A stretch of DNA of 64,000 nucleotides, taken from assembly GCA_964647905.1 (NCBI GenBank), contig CAZYJR010000007.1, positions 66,595-130,594 on the forward strand, given 5' to 3'. Position 1 is the stretch's first letter. Every line of letters begins with the position of its first letter. The notes under the pieces are model-generated. The model worked only from the letters and a program-made list of their open reading frames with translations. It was not told the origin of the DNA and did no database searches. The DNA comes from CAZYJR01 sp964647905 (GTDB taxonomy: Bacteria; Desulfobacterota; DSM-4660; Desulfatiglandales; HGW-15). The translations under genes were made by a program, and so were the position numbers. Below are positions 1 through 8,127 of this stretch, piece after piece.

Positions 1-397
1 GCATCTCCGGCAGGGTGACCGTGGCCATGGTGGCTGCTGTTGCATTGGTGGACCCGGAGATGGCGGAAAAGCCCGCGCAGGCCCCCACCGTGGCCATGGC
101 CAGCCCGCCGCGGCGATTGCCGAGGAGAACGTAAGCGGAGTCGTAGAGCCTGCGGCTGATCCCGGACTGGAAGGCTATTTGGCCCATGAAGACGAATAGC
201 GGTATGACGGTCAGGCCGTAGGACGAGAATACGTCCCATACGTCTCTTGCCAGGAGATTCAAGCCCGCCTTTAGGTTGACCACGTAGCTGAAGCCCAGGA
301 AGCCCAAGAACCCCATCACGAAGCCCACCGGCATCCGCGAGAAGAGGAGGACGATCAGGACTACTAGCCCCAGTATGCCGACAGTGGTCAGGTCCAT
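1..397 (-). CDS. dctM: TRAP transporter large permease, DctM family (3' part outside window)
   Basis: The first 132 codons of the large membrane subunit of a tripartite ATP-independent periplasmic transporter are present; the rest lies beyond base 1. The ATG at 397 overlaps the end of the DctQ gene by 10 bases. The visible protein opens with a hydrophobic helix, then the family-typical stretches VIPLFVFMGQIAFQSG and GACAGFSAISGSTNATAAT, which match the DctM substrate-channel region. It is the third gene of a dctP-dctQ-dctM operon, so it should import a carboxylate-like substrate with a cation gradient. The substrate cannot be told from this fragment. Confidence 0.93.
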   Translation of the reverse strand, partial: MDLTTVGILGLVVLIVLLFSRMPVGFVMGFLGFLGFSYVVNLKAGLNLLARDVWDVFSSYGLTVIPLFVFMGQIAFQSGISRRLYDSAYVLLGNRRGGLAMATVGACAGFSAISGSTNATAATMATVTLPEM

Positions 398-879
398 GGC
401 CCCGCCTTTCTGATGTTTTCCAGTACGCGTTTGATCAGCACGAGACAGACGGCGAAGGCCGCCAGGCCCACCCCGTAGACAAAAGGATAAAAGGGAAGCT
501 CGAGAGTGAGCGAGACCTCACCCGAGGCCTTGAGCTGCCCGGCGTAGCGGATGCTCTGCCAGCCTATGAGGGCGAAGAAGACAAGGCTGAAGACGCCGGT
601 GACGGCGCCCACGGCCGCCTGAACCCGCTCGGGGAGGAGTTGAGTGATTACGCTGACCGCTACGTGGCCGCCCTGAACCGAGGTGTGGGCCATGGCAAAG
701 GCGACGGCAAGGGCCCCGAGGAAGCAGACCAGCTCATAGGTGCCCGGGATCGGCATCCTGAAGTAACGCAGGATTACGTCCGCGCAGGTGAGGAACATCA
801 TGGCCACAATTGATGCCCCGGCGACCCAGAAGAGGACCCAAGACAGCCGCCTGCTGACTCTGTCCAGGATATCGATCAT
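388..879 (-). CDS. dctQ: TRAP transporter small permease, DctQ family
   Basis: A 163-residue, four-helix membrane protein of the TRAP small-permease family, which bridges DctM and the binding protein. I start it at 879 because that ATG follows a clean GGAGGG site; reading further upstream adds only arginine- and proline-rich non-membrane sequence. Helices are visible near residues 12-35, 45-70, 88-110 and 125-150. The motif of aspartate, arginine and tyrosine in the second helix region (ADVILRYF) is typical of DctQ. It lies between the binding protein gene and dctM, overlapping the latter. Confidence 0.92.
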   Translation of the reverse strand: MIDILDRVSRRLSWVLFWVAGASIVAMMFLTCADVILRYFRMPIPGTYELVCFLGALAVAFAMAHTSVQGGHVAVSVITQLLPERVQAAVGAVTGVFSLVFFALIGWQSIRYAGQLKASGEVSLTLELPFYPFVYGVGLAAFAVCLVLIKRVLENIRKAGPWT

Positions 880-972
880 TGTCCCTCCGTCACGGGCTTC
901 TCCTATAGGCCCCGCAAGCTGCGGCCGCAGCGGGCGGGCGTTCGGCATCGCCAGCCCGCTGCATGGCGACAA

Positions 973-1992
973 CTATTTGTATTCCTGAGAGTATTTGTCT
1001 ATAAGGCTCTGGACCTTGTCCACATAAGCCTGTCCGTTCGGGGTGTTCTGGGCATAATCCATTATGACCGGCTCCACGGCCTCCCTCCACTTCCGGGACT
1101 CTTCTTCGGAGAGTTGGATCACCTCGTTGTCGAGGCTCTTCGTGAATTCTCTCCCCTCTTGGTCTGCCTTGTCCCAGGCGTTGCCGTGGACATCCACCCA
1201 CTGATCGCTCAGCTCGTCAAAGACCTTCTTGACTTCATCGGGGAGGGCGTTCCATTTGTCCTTGTTCATCACCACGAACATCGCCGTGGTGTATCCCACG
1301 CTGAAGCACTCGGTGGTGTAATCGATCACCTCACCCTGTTTCCAGCCCTTGAGCACCTCAATGGGGCTGAAGGTCCCTTCGACCACGCCCTTTTGAAGGG
1401 ATTCATAGGTGTCTCCCTGGGGCATGGCTACCGGCACACCCCCAAGGGCTTCCACCACCTTGGCGCTCAATCCTGTGGCCCGGATCTTCATGCCGCGTAA
1501 GTCTTCCAGGGTCCTCACGGGTTTCTTGGTGTGGAGCAGGCCGGGGCCGTGCGCATGCACGTAAAGGACTTTGGTGTCATGGAGCTCCTTGGGGTTGACT
1601 TGCTTGGCGAACTCATGGGCGACGCGACTGGCGACTCTACCATTGGGGTATCCCATAGGGAGATCCACCGCGGCCATGACCGGGAAACGACCCCTGGTAT
1701 AGGCGAAGCAGGAGTTTCCGATATCCGAGATCCCTGTAACCACCCCGTCATACACCTGCGGTGCCTTGGTAAGCGTCCCTCCCGGGAAAGCGGTGATTTT
1801 CACCTTTCCGTTGGTCCTCTTTTCCACTTCTTTGGCGAAATCAACGGCGGCCTGGGCTTGGACATGGGTGGGCGGGAAAAAGATGCTGTAGGTAAGGTCA
1901 ATCTGCTCGGCTTTTGCGGCCGGGCTTCCTGTAAGGAGCAGGGCCGCTCCCAGGCATGCAATGGTGAGTACAACCGAAACTCTGATTTTCAT
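973..1992 (-). CDS. dctP: TRAP transporter periplasmic substrate-binding protein, DctP family
   Basis: A 339-residue extracytoplasmic solute receptor. It begins with a Sec signal peptide (MKIRVSVVLTIACLGAALLL, cleavage near AKA-EQ). The mature part carries DctP-family features, including LRGMKIRATG, in which the arginine usually pairs with a substrate carboxylate, and QGDTYESLQKGVVEG. A strong AAGGAGGT site precedes the ATG. It is the first gene of the dctPQM operon and delivers substrate to DctQM. The ligand is probably a monocarboxylate or dicarboxylate, by family precedent only. Confidence 0.94.
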   Translation of the reverse strand: MKIRVSVVLTIACLGAALLLTGSPAAKAEQIDLTYSIFFPPTHVQAQAAVDFAKEVEKRTNGKVKITAFPGGTLTKAPQVYDGVVTGISDIGNSCFAYTRGRFPVMAAVDLPMGYPNGRVASRVAHEFAKQVNPKELHDTKVLYVHAHGPGLLHTKKPVRTLEDLRGMKIRATGLSAKVVEALGGVPVAMPQGDTYESLQKGVVEGTFSPIEVLKGWKQGEVIDYTTECFSVGYTTAMFVVMNKDKWNALPDEVKKVFDELSDQWVDVHGNAWDKADQEGREFTKSLDNEVIQLSEEESRKWREAVEPVIMDYAQNTPNGQAYVDKVQSLIDKYSQEYK

Positions 1993-2251
1993 GGCCTACC
2001 TCCTTGGTTATGGGTATGAAAACCCGTTCGTGACTATGCTCCAAATCAATGCTTCGGATCTCACCTCCTTTCCCTGTATGAAATATCGCTCTTGAGCCCG
2101 AAAATCATCCAGACACGGGCACTACCAGGTAAGTTCCGTTACATTCCATAACGACAAATATATAACACGCTCCTTCCAGGAAACAAAGCCTTTCTCACCA
2201 GGGACAGAAAGAGCCGGCCATCGAGTTCTACCGCAGCCCGTCCCGGATTCA

Positions 2252-2857
2252 TCAGGAAAAAGGTTGTGTAGCCGAGTCCAGGTAGCGGCTGATGGCTGAG
2301 TCATAAGCGCTTGTGATGCGGAATACTTTTCTTGCAAGCCTGAACCTGGTCTCCAGGGTCGTTGCCCCGGAGTGGGCGGTCATTTCACCCAGCACCGGGC
2401 CGTAGTCGGAGGGATCCACCACCACGGTAACGTGGCGGAAGTTCTTGGCCGAGGATCTGAGCATGGACGGCCCGCCGATATCGATGTTTTCAACCGCTTC
2501 CTCCAGGGTTACTCCATCCCTTTCCACAGTCTTCTCGAACTGGTAGAGGTTGACCACCACCATGTCAATAGGCAGTATGCCGTGGGTCTTCATCATTCGG
2601 CTGTGCTCAAGGTCGTCCCTGAGCCCGAGGAGCCCCCCGTGTATTTTGGGGTGAAGGGTCTTCACCCTACCATCCATTATTTCGGGAAAACCGGTGTAAT
2701 CCGAGATGTCCTTGACCGCTACCCCGCCTTGGCGGATGGCCCTGGCCGTGCCTCCGGTGGAGAGAATCTCCACACCGAACTCGGCTAGGGACCCGGCGAA
2801 TTCCACCACCCCGCTCTTGTCGGTCACACTGATTATGGCCCGCTCAATCTTTCCCAT
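2252..2857 (-). CDS. IMP cyclohydrolase, stand-alone domain (PurH N-terminal half)
   Basis: This 201-residue protein matches the MGS-like IMP cyclohydrolase domain that forms the first 200 residues of bifunctional PurH. Visible motifs are ISVTDKSG near the N-terminus, the STGGTA loop, GFPEIMDGRVKTLHPKIHGG and the ENIDIGGPSMLRSSAKN segment. PurH normally runs to about 520 residues, but here the stop comes just after the cyclohydrolase domain, and no AICAR transformylase follows. It should close FAICAR to IMP, with the formylation step done by a separate protein elsewhere. An AGGAGGA site precedes the ATG, and a 61-bp palindromic element begins 12 bases upstream. Confidence 0.88.
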   Translation of the reverse strand: MGKIERAIISVTDKSGVVEFAGSLAEFGVEILSTGGTARAIRQGGVAVKDISDYTGFPEIMDGRVKTLHPKIHGGLLGLRDDLEHSRMMKTHGILPIDMVVVNLYQFEKTVERDGVTLEEAVENIDIGGPSMLRSSAKNFRHVTVVVDPSDYGPVLGEMTAHSGATTLETRFRLARKVFRITSAYDSAISRYLDSATQPFS

Positions 2858-2868
2858 CTCTTCCTCCT

Positions 2869-2929
2869 GGGGTCGGGTCTTAAATATTAATTATTGCCAA
2901 GCAATAATTAATATTTAAGACCCGACCCC
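2869..2929. repeat. Perfect 28-bp inverted repeat with 5-nt loop (REP/MITE-like palindrome)
   Basis: The left arm at 2869-2896 and right arm at 2902-2929 are exact reverse complements, separated by the 5-base loop CCAAG. Each arm has a GC-rich tip (GGGGTCGGGTCT) and an AT-rich inner half (taaatattaattattg), quite unlike the flanking DNA. Palindromes of this build are dispersed in many deltaproteobacterial genomes and resemble REP elements mobilised by IS200-like Y1 transposases. That link is inference, as no transposase is in the window. It sits between the divergent IMP cyclohydrolase and waaA genes. Confidence 0.85.
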
Positions 2930-2982
2930 GGCGTGTCTATAGAACCAATTTAACCCCGGTGGAGTCCAAGAATCAAGTGGGT

Positions 2983-3011
2983 TTGACAGCAACGGGCTTT
3001 GTGTGTACAAG
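2983..3011 (+). promoter_or_regulatory. Possible sigma-70 promoter upstream of waaA
   Basis: A perfect TTGACA (2983-2988) is followed after 17 bases by TACAAG (3006-3011). The predicted transcription start would fall only a base or two before the waaA ATG at 3020, giving an almost leaderless transcript. The match may therefore be fortuitous. Confidence 0.3.
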
Positions 3012-3019
3012 TCGGACCC

Positions 3020-4336
3020 ATGAAAGCACTGGAAGCGCTCTATGCCTGCATGACCACCGCCGCCTTGACTTTGGCCGTCCCTGTCCTTTGGCTCTGCAGC
3101 CGGGCGGAGTCCATCCCGTTCAGGGAAGCAGAGGAGAGGCTGGGGCGGGTGCCTTTCGAGTATAGGGCCCGCCTTCGCGGCCGGCCGAGGATCTGGATAC
3201 ACGGAGCCAGCCTGGGCGAGGTGAAGGTGGCGGCGTCCCTGCGACACGCCCTCGTTGGATTGATACCCGGCTGCTCCATAATTCTCTCCACCTTCACCAA
3301 GCACGGGAAGGACAGGGCGCGCAGTATAATGGGCGAGGGTGTTCCTGTGGTTTACGCTCCACTGGACTCCCCGCCGGCGGTCAGGCGGGCCATGAGGCGG
3401 GTTCAGCCCGATGTGCTGGTCTTCCTGGAGACCGAGATCTGGCCGGCTTGGCTGATGGAGGCAAGCAAACAGGGGATACCGGTTGCCTTGATCAACGGAC
3501 GAATATCATCCAGGTCAATAGGGAGATATAGGAGATCTCGAGCCTTTTTCAAGGGGGTCCTGGGGCGGATCAGCGCTTTCAGCATGGTTGGTGAGGAGGA
3601 CGCCGAGAGGATCAGGTCTATGGGAGCCGATCCCTCCCGTGTCAAGGTCAATGGAAACGCCAAGGATGATCTCCTGGCCGAGACCACTGATATGGACCTG
3701 GCGGAGTCTGCCAGGAGACTGCTGGGCCTCTTTGGTGAAAGACCTGTGATAGTGGCCGGGAGCACCCGCAGCGGCGAGGAACCCATGCTGCTCGAGGCCT
3801 ACTCCGCTGTGTCCAAGGCTTTCCCCGAGGCCGTGATGATAATCGCTCCCCGGCATATTCGGCGGGCGGAAGAAATCGAGCGTCTTGTCCTGGCCCGCGG
3901 ATATACCTGTAAGCTGCGGAGTACGATCAGGCAGAGCCGATCCGATTGTACAGAGCAGATCATTATCCTGGATTCTTTCGGGGAACTCTTTAGTGTGTAT
4001 TCCCTGGCCTCCGTGGTATTCATAGGAGGGAGTCTGGTGCCCAAGGGGGGGCAGAATCCATTGGAGGCCGCCGTTTGGGGAAAGCCGGTCCTCTACGGGC
4101 CTTTTATGGAAGCCTTTCTCCACGCCAGGGAGGTGCTGGAGGCTTCAGGGGCGTCAATCGAGGTAAAAGGGGTTCAGGACCTGGCCGAAAAGATTGTTTT
4201 TCTCCTGCGCGAGCCGGAGCGCTGTGCGCGTATGGGGGAAGCCGGTCGCGCCGCGGTCCTGGGGAGCCCTGGCGTCACAGAGGCCCATGCCGGGGTGGTG
4301 GCCTCGTTGTACGGAGAGGAGGATACATGGAGTTGA
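3020..4336 (+). CDS. waaA: 3-deoxy-D-manno-octulosonic acid (KDO) transferase
   Basis: A 438-residue inner-membrane glycosyltransferase that adds KDO from CMP-KDO to lipid IVA, the first core step of LPS assembly. An N-terminal hydrophobic anchor is followed by the family signature IWIHGASLGEVKVA, with the catalytic glutamate in SLGE. Further on come FLETEIWPAW, INGRISSRS, GNAKDDL, IIAPRH and the C-terminal FIGGSLVPKGGQNPLEAA donor-binding region. Length and domain order match WaaA. I prefer the ATG at 3020 over an upstream TTG at 2999 because it gives the usual N-terminus; neither has a strong ribosome-binding site. The next gene overlaps it by 10 bases. Confidence 0.93.
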   Translation: MKALEALYACMTTAALTLAVPVLWLCSRAESIPFREAEERLGRVPFEYRARLRGRPRIWIHGASLGEVKVAASLRHALVGLIPGCSIILSTFTKHGKDRARSIMGEGVPVVYAPLDSPPAVRRAMRRVQPDVLVFLETEIWPAWLMEASKQGIPVALINGRISSRSIGRYRRSRAFFKGVLGRISAFSMVGEEDAERIRSMGADPSRVKVNGNAKDDLLAETTDMDLAESARRLLGLFGERPVIVAGSTRSGEEPMLLEAYSAVSKAFPEAVMIIAPRHIRRAEEIERLVLARGYTCKLRSTIRQSRSDCTEQIIILDSFGELFSVYSLASVVFIGGSLVPKGGQNPLEAAVWGKPVLYGPFMEAFLHAREVLEASGASIEVKGVQDLAEKIVFLLREPERCARMGEAGRAAVLGSPGVTEAHAGVVASLYGEEDTWS

Positions 4337-4833
4337 CGGATATTCAGCCCAAGGAACGCTGGGCCGAGCTGGAGCGGGAGATCCACCGCAGGTCCGGGAT
4401 GCGGCCCCGTATCTATGATCCGGGCGGGGTGGGAATCACGGAGAACTCGATTTGCGGAAATCCACTGTGCGAGAAGATCCAATCCATACCAAAGGCGCAG
4501 ACATTCATCTGCGCCGTGGCGCACGAGAACCTGGCGGCCATGGCCAAGAAGAGCGGGGAGCCGGTCATCGAGGAGTGCGACGCAGGTATGGTAAAGATAG
4601 TGATTCCCATATTCTCGGGTGACCGGTTCCTGGGGGCAGCGGGCTGCTGCGGCATGATCATGGAGGGAGGAGAGGTGGACGCCTTCATGGTCAACAGATC
4701 CGCAGGGATCCCCGAGGAGGAGGTGGAAAGACTCGCCTCTCAAATCGAGACCGCCACCATGGAAGAGGCCGAAAGCCTGGCCGCCTGGATCGCAGGGCGG
4801 GTTTCCGAACTGGTGAGCCCGAGAGGGAGCTGA
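4327..4833 (+). CDS. PocR-domain sensory protein
   Basis: A 168-residue soluble protein that appears to be a single PocR ligand-binding domain. This domain is known as a sensor module fused to regulators and histidine kinases, with hydrocarbon-derived ligands proposed. Seen here are the cysteine-containing CGNPLCEKI, a second cysteine in TFICAVAHENL, GEPVIEECDAGMVKIVIPI, and GDRFLGAAGCCGMI, all arranged as in PocR. No output domain is attached. The ATG follows a strong GGAGAGGAGG site and overlaps the waaA stop, so the two are translationally coupled, although the functional connection to LPS is not obvious. Confidence 0.7.
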   Translation: MELTDIQPKERWAELEREIHRRSGMRPRIYDPGGVGITENSICGNPLCEKIQSIPKAQTFICAVAHENLAAMAKKSGEPVIEECDAGMVKIVIPIFSGDRFLGAAGCCGMIMEGGEVDAFMVNRSAGIPEEEVERLASQIETATMEEAESLAAWIAGRVSELVSPRGS

Positions 4834-4885
4834 TAAGGCCGGCGGGCATGTACCTGTCTCGCGCCGGATCGCTCGGCAGCCCCCC

Positions 4886-4914
4886 TTGTCAAGCCGTGGC
4901 TCCCGTCTTATATT
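4886..4914 (+). promoter_or_regulatory. Sigma-70 promoter for the MoxR/TraB-like gene pair
   Basis: TTGTCA (4886-4891), a 17-base spacer and TATATT (4909-4914) form a good housekeeping promoter in the 105-base gap after the PocR gene. The start codon at 4939 and its AAGGAGGAT site lie at suitable distance. This indicates that the ATPase and its partner form their own transcription unit. Confidence 0.6.
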
Positions 4915-4938
4915 CAGCCGTGAAGGAGGATCAGTGAA

Positions 4939-5814
4939 ATGGAAAAGGCGACTGTCGACGGGGTGGAGCTTCAACTCGCCCAGCCGGACGAGATACCCAT
5001 GCATTGGGTGGGTCGGAACGAGTTGGTCTCCCAGGTCCTGGCCGCTTGGCTGGTGATCGGAGAGGAGGACTACCCCCTCAATCCGCGGCTGATAGGGAAA
5101 CCGGGGGTGGGCAAGACCACTCTTGCTTACCACGCAGGCAGGGTGCTGAACCGCCCGGTCTACTTGTTTCAGGCCACAATGGACACCCGGCCCGAGGACC
5201 TTCTCATCACCCCGGTGATATCGGAAGCGGGCAAGATCAAGTACATGGCAAGCCCCATTGTGACGGCGATGCTCAAGGGCGGGGTGGCGGTAATAGACGA
5301 GGGCAACCGGATGAGCGAGAAGAGCTGGGCGTCCCTGGCCCCCTTGATGGACAACAGGCGTTACGTGGAGTCAGTGGTGGCCGGGATCAAGATAAAGGCC
5401 CATGCGGACTTCCGGTTGTGTACCACCATGAACGACGATGCCAGCACTTTCGAGCTCCCGGAATACATACACTCCCGCCTGCAACCCCAGATATTCATTG
5501 ATTTCCCGGAGCGGGACGAGGAGCTGATGATCCTGAGGGAGAACCTCCCCTTTTCAGACGACGAAATCCTGGATTACGTGGTTGATTTCCTGCAGGCGGC
5601 GCATTATGCCGAGGAGCGCTACTCGGTAAGAGACGGGATCAATATCGCCCGATACGCATTGAAGCGGCTGGCCGGAGGAGGCGAGCGGGTGAGTCCGGAG
5701 ATAAGGAGGGATAAGGTCCTGGAACACATGAGGGAGGCCGCGGCCATGGTGCTGGAGGAGGCCGCAGCCGGGTACTTCCAGGAGATGCTGGAAGGCTATG
5801 ACGAGGAAGAATGA
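4939..5814 (+). CDS. MoxR-type AAA+ ATPase
   Basis: A 291-residue ATPase of the MoxR/CbbQ branch. Walker A is GKPGVGKTT at residues 53-61 and Walker B is GGVAVIDEGN with D120-E121. The sensor-1 asparagine is in the TTMNDD segment, and arginine-finger-like residues lie in EYIHSRLQP. MoxR ATPases act as chaperones that insert metals or activate partner enzymes, usually together with a VWA-domain protein; none is nearby. The gene overlaps the next one by 17 bases, so the 611-residue protein downstream is the obvious partner. A strong AAGGAGGAT site precedes the ATG. Confidence 0.88.
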   Translation: MEKATVDGVELQLAQPDEIPMHWVGRNELVSQVLAAWLVIGEEDYPLNPRLIGKPGVGKTTLAYHAGRVLNRPVYLFQATMDTRPEDLLITPVISEAGKIKYMASPIVTAMLKGGVAVIDEGNRMSEKSWASLAPLMDNRRYVESVVAGIKIKAHADFRLCTTMNDDASTFELPEYIHSRLQPQIFIDFPERDEELMILRENLPFSDDEILDYVVDFLQAAHYAEERYSVRDGINIARYALKRLAGGGERVSPEIRRDKVLEHMREAAAMVLEEAAAGYFQEMLEGYDEEE

Positions 5815-7633
5815 AGCAATCGAGTGGCGGAACACCCGCTTCGTCCCCATTATCCACAACCGCGTGGAGTTCGCGGCCGAGGTCCGCCGGCAGTTCCACG
5901 AGTTCAGGCCCGACTGCATAGCAGTCGAGTACCCAGCCACACTCAGGAAACAAATACTTGAGGCCGCCGCGAGGCTGCCTTTCCTCTCCGTAGTCTACTA
6001 CCCGGAAGAAGACGGGGGCCTCATATACCTCTTGGTGGAGCCGACCGACGGGCAGGTGGAGGCGATCCGCCTGGCCCGGGAGGCCGGCGTCCCGATCCAT
6101 TTCGTTGATCGGGATACCGAGGGCTACCCCCTCGACCGTTCGCCGATGCCCGATCCCTATGCCGTGCGCAGGATCGGGCACTTCCTTTACTGCCAGGCCT
6201 ACTTGCGCCAGTACAGGGACGAGAGCCGTTCGGGCCAGGACGACCTCCGGGAGCGCACCATGGCGTACAATCTCAGGAGGTTGGACAGGGAGGCGGGCAG
6301 GGTGCTGTTTGTAGGCGGCCTCTTCCATATGCCCGGGCTGCTTGATCACCTGGAGCGCCCTCAGACCGAGGTAATAGGCAAGAGGCGGCGTCAAGGGGTG
6401 GGGCTGGCTCACCTCCATGCCGAATCAAGCCGTGAGATCATGACCGAGATGCCCTTCCTGGCCGCCAAGTATGAGGAATACCGGGCAGGGAGGAGCCCCC
6501 GGGAACCTGACCGGATCGAGGTGAACGCCGAGCTCCTGCGCCTGGCCCGCGGGGATTACTGGAAGAACAGCCGCGAGGAGTTGAATCGCACGCAGGTAAG
6601 GGTCCTCAACAAGTTCGCCCGGAATTACGCGCTGGTAACCGGCGGTTTGGTGCCGGATTTCTACCAGTTGGTGATCGCCGCCCGCAGTGCGGCCGACGAC
6701 AACTTCGCCTACGAAGTCTGGGAAAAGGGCAGCGAGTATCCGTGGCAGACCGAGAACCCCGGCTTGCCCGTGCTGCGCCTTCAGGGCGAAGACCTCTTCC
6801 TGGACGAGCGCCGGATCCGTTTTCACCGCAGGCTGAAGAGCTTCAGGCGCAGGCTGGTGCCGGTGCCGGTGCGCAGGAGGCCCAGGGAGGAGGTGCCCGG
6901 AGAGTGGGAGAGGGAATTCTCCGGAATGAACATATGCTCGTATCCCCCCGAGGACGTTGTGGTGGAGGGGTACGGAGAGTACCTCAAGCGAAGGGCACTG
7001 GAGATCAAGACCGAGGAGAACAGCCAGGTGGTGCCTTTTACCGCGTCCATGCTGGACGGCTTGGATGTGCGCCGCACCATCCGCGACTGGCCGCTGGGCC
7101 GGAAGCTCTATGTCAAGGACGAGCGCCCGCTCAAGGGAAGAGTGGGGTCCGTGGTGGTGATATTCGATCCGGATTACCCGGACGAAGAGGGCAAGGAGTC
7201 TTTCCCGTGGCTGGTCACGTGGCTGGGAGAGCACAGCCAGGAGTCGGACATGGCCTTCTACAGCACACCGGCGGGAGAGGTCATGGAAGGCCCCGGGATC
7301 AGCCGCTGCCAGTACGGCGGATTCATGCTCACCTATCCACCGCTCCGGGTGTACGATATCTGGAAAGATCCCTTTTTCTCATCCGCCAGGAGCAAGCCCG
7401 AGCGCCTGCTCATGGCCGCCCTGGACTACAGCCTGGAAAAGAACGTGGTCTACGTGTCCGCCGATCCGCCGTCGGGCTGGTGCCGCAGCCTGGCCGCCAA
7501 GCTGGGAAAGAGGATAATTTATCTGCCCATAGGGGTCTTCTCGCCCGTGACCATAAAACGGATCCGGAATTTTCACGTCCTTGACGGGCATCACGTCAGG
7601 CGTTACGCGGGCAGCTACCTATCTTCGTGCTGA
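5798..7633 (+). CDS. Large protein with TraB/EreA/ChaN-like N-terminal domain, partner of the MoxR ATPase
   Basis: I do not recognise the whole 611-residue protein. The first 190 residues carry the pattern of the TraB/EreA/ChaN superfamily: a histidine after the first strand (FVPIIH20), a strand ending in glutamate (IAVE44YP), HFVDRD with D104 and D106, the helix RERTMAYNL, and VGGLFH177MPGLLDHL. DUF5682 proteins of this fold are known partners of MoxR ATPases. Residues 200-611 match nothing I know; they are charged and soluble, with no signal peptide or membrane segment. The gene overlaps the ATPase by 17 bases and its 3' end overlaps the convergent hdrC-like gene by 19. Domain assignment is by eye. 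Confidence 0.6.
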   Translation: MTRKNEAIEWRNTRFVPIIHNRVEFAAEVRRQFHEFRPDCIAVEYPATLRKQILEAAARLPFLSVVYYPEEDGGLIYLLVEPTDGQVEAIRLAREAGVPIHFVDRDTEGYPLDRSPMPDPYAVRRIGHFLYCQAYLRQYRDESRSGQDDLRERTMAYNLRRLDREAGRVLFVGGLFHMPGLLDHLERPQTEVIGKRRRQGVGLAHLHAESSREIMTEMPFLAAKYEEYRAGRSPREPDRIEVNAELLRLARGDYWKNSREELNRTQVRVLNKFARNYALVTGGLVPDFYQLVIAARSAADDNFAYEVWEKGSEYPWQTENPGLPVLRLQGEDLFLDERRIRFHRRLKSFRRRLVPVPVRRRPREEVPGEWEREFSGMNICSYPPEDVVVEGYGEYLKRRALEIKTEENSQVVPFTASMLDGLDVRRTIRDWPLGRKLYVKDERPLKGRVGSVVVIFDPDYPDEEGKESFPWLVTWLGEHSQESDMAFYSTPAGEVMEGPGISRCQYGGFMLTYPPLRVYDIWKDPFFSSARSKPERLLMAALDYSLEKNVVYVSADPPSGWCRSLAAKLGKRIIYLPIGVFSPVTIKRIRNFHVLDGHHVRRYAGSYLSSC

Positions 7634-8106
7634 GACTTCCGCGAAAAAAGCTCTCCCACCGCCTCGCACGATGTGGGGAGAGGCGGGAGGTCTATCTTTT
7701 GTCTCTTCTTGTTGTCGAAGTCGTCAAGGGGGTAGATGCGGCCGTGCGTCCTGATCAGATCCTCCTGCGCCCGGATCCCCTGGGGCGCATTACCGGCCTG
7801 GACGGCAAGGTTCTTCAATAGGGTGAAAAACTCCGTTATGGGGACCTTGTTCGGGCATCGCTCCTGGCAGGTATAGCACCCCGAGCAGAGCCACAGCTCA
7901 TTTCCCGCCAAGACCTCTTCCTCGAGTCCCAGGAGCGCCATGCGGATTATCCTGATGGGATTGAACCCCGGCTCGACCTGGGCCACCGGGCAAGTGGAGG
8001 CGCAGGTCAGACATGTGAAGCAGGCGGTCATTCCCCGCCACTCCCGGTGTGCGGCCAGCCTGCCCTTGAACCCGGGCGTGATCCGGTCCAATGCGATCTT
8101 CTCCAT
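7615..8106 (-). CDS. Heterodisulfide reductase subunit C-like ferredoxin protein
   Basis: A 163-residue soluble protein with two HdrC-type [4Fe-4S] motifs, CFTCLTCASTCPVAQ near residue 30 and CSGCYTCQERCPNKVP near residue 73. HdrC passes electrons from HdrA clusters to the HdrB/HdrD active site. It is the last gene of the long redox operon, 21 bases after the tandem HdrA gene. The separate HdrD-like gene in the operon already has its own ferredoxin domain, so this protein may serve a different HdrB or the second HdrA. Its 3' end overlaps the convergent gene by 19 bases. Confidence 0.85.
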   Translation of the reverse strand: MEKIALDRITPGFKGRLAAHREWRGMTACFTCLTCASTCPVAQVEPGFNPIRIIRMALLGLEEEVLAGNELWLCSGCYTCQERCPNKVPITEFFTLLKNLAVQAGNAPQGIRAQEDLIRTHGRIYPLDDFDNKKRQKIDLPPLPTSCEAVGELFSRKSQHEDR

Positions 8107-8127
8107 ACAGGCCTCCTTTCCACGCTC

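Noticed and set aside
2999..3020. TTG start codon for waaA seven codons upstream
   Set aside because: It adds residues not seen in the family, and no ribosome-binding site supports it over the ATG at 3020.
4174..5133. Minus-strand reading frame of 319 codons across waaA, PocR and MoxR
   Set aside because: It runs antisense through three recognisable genes and has no family features.
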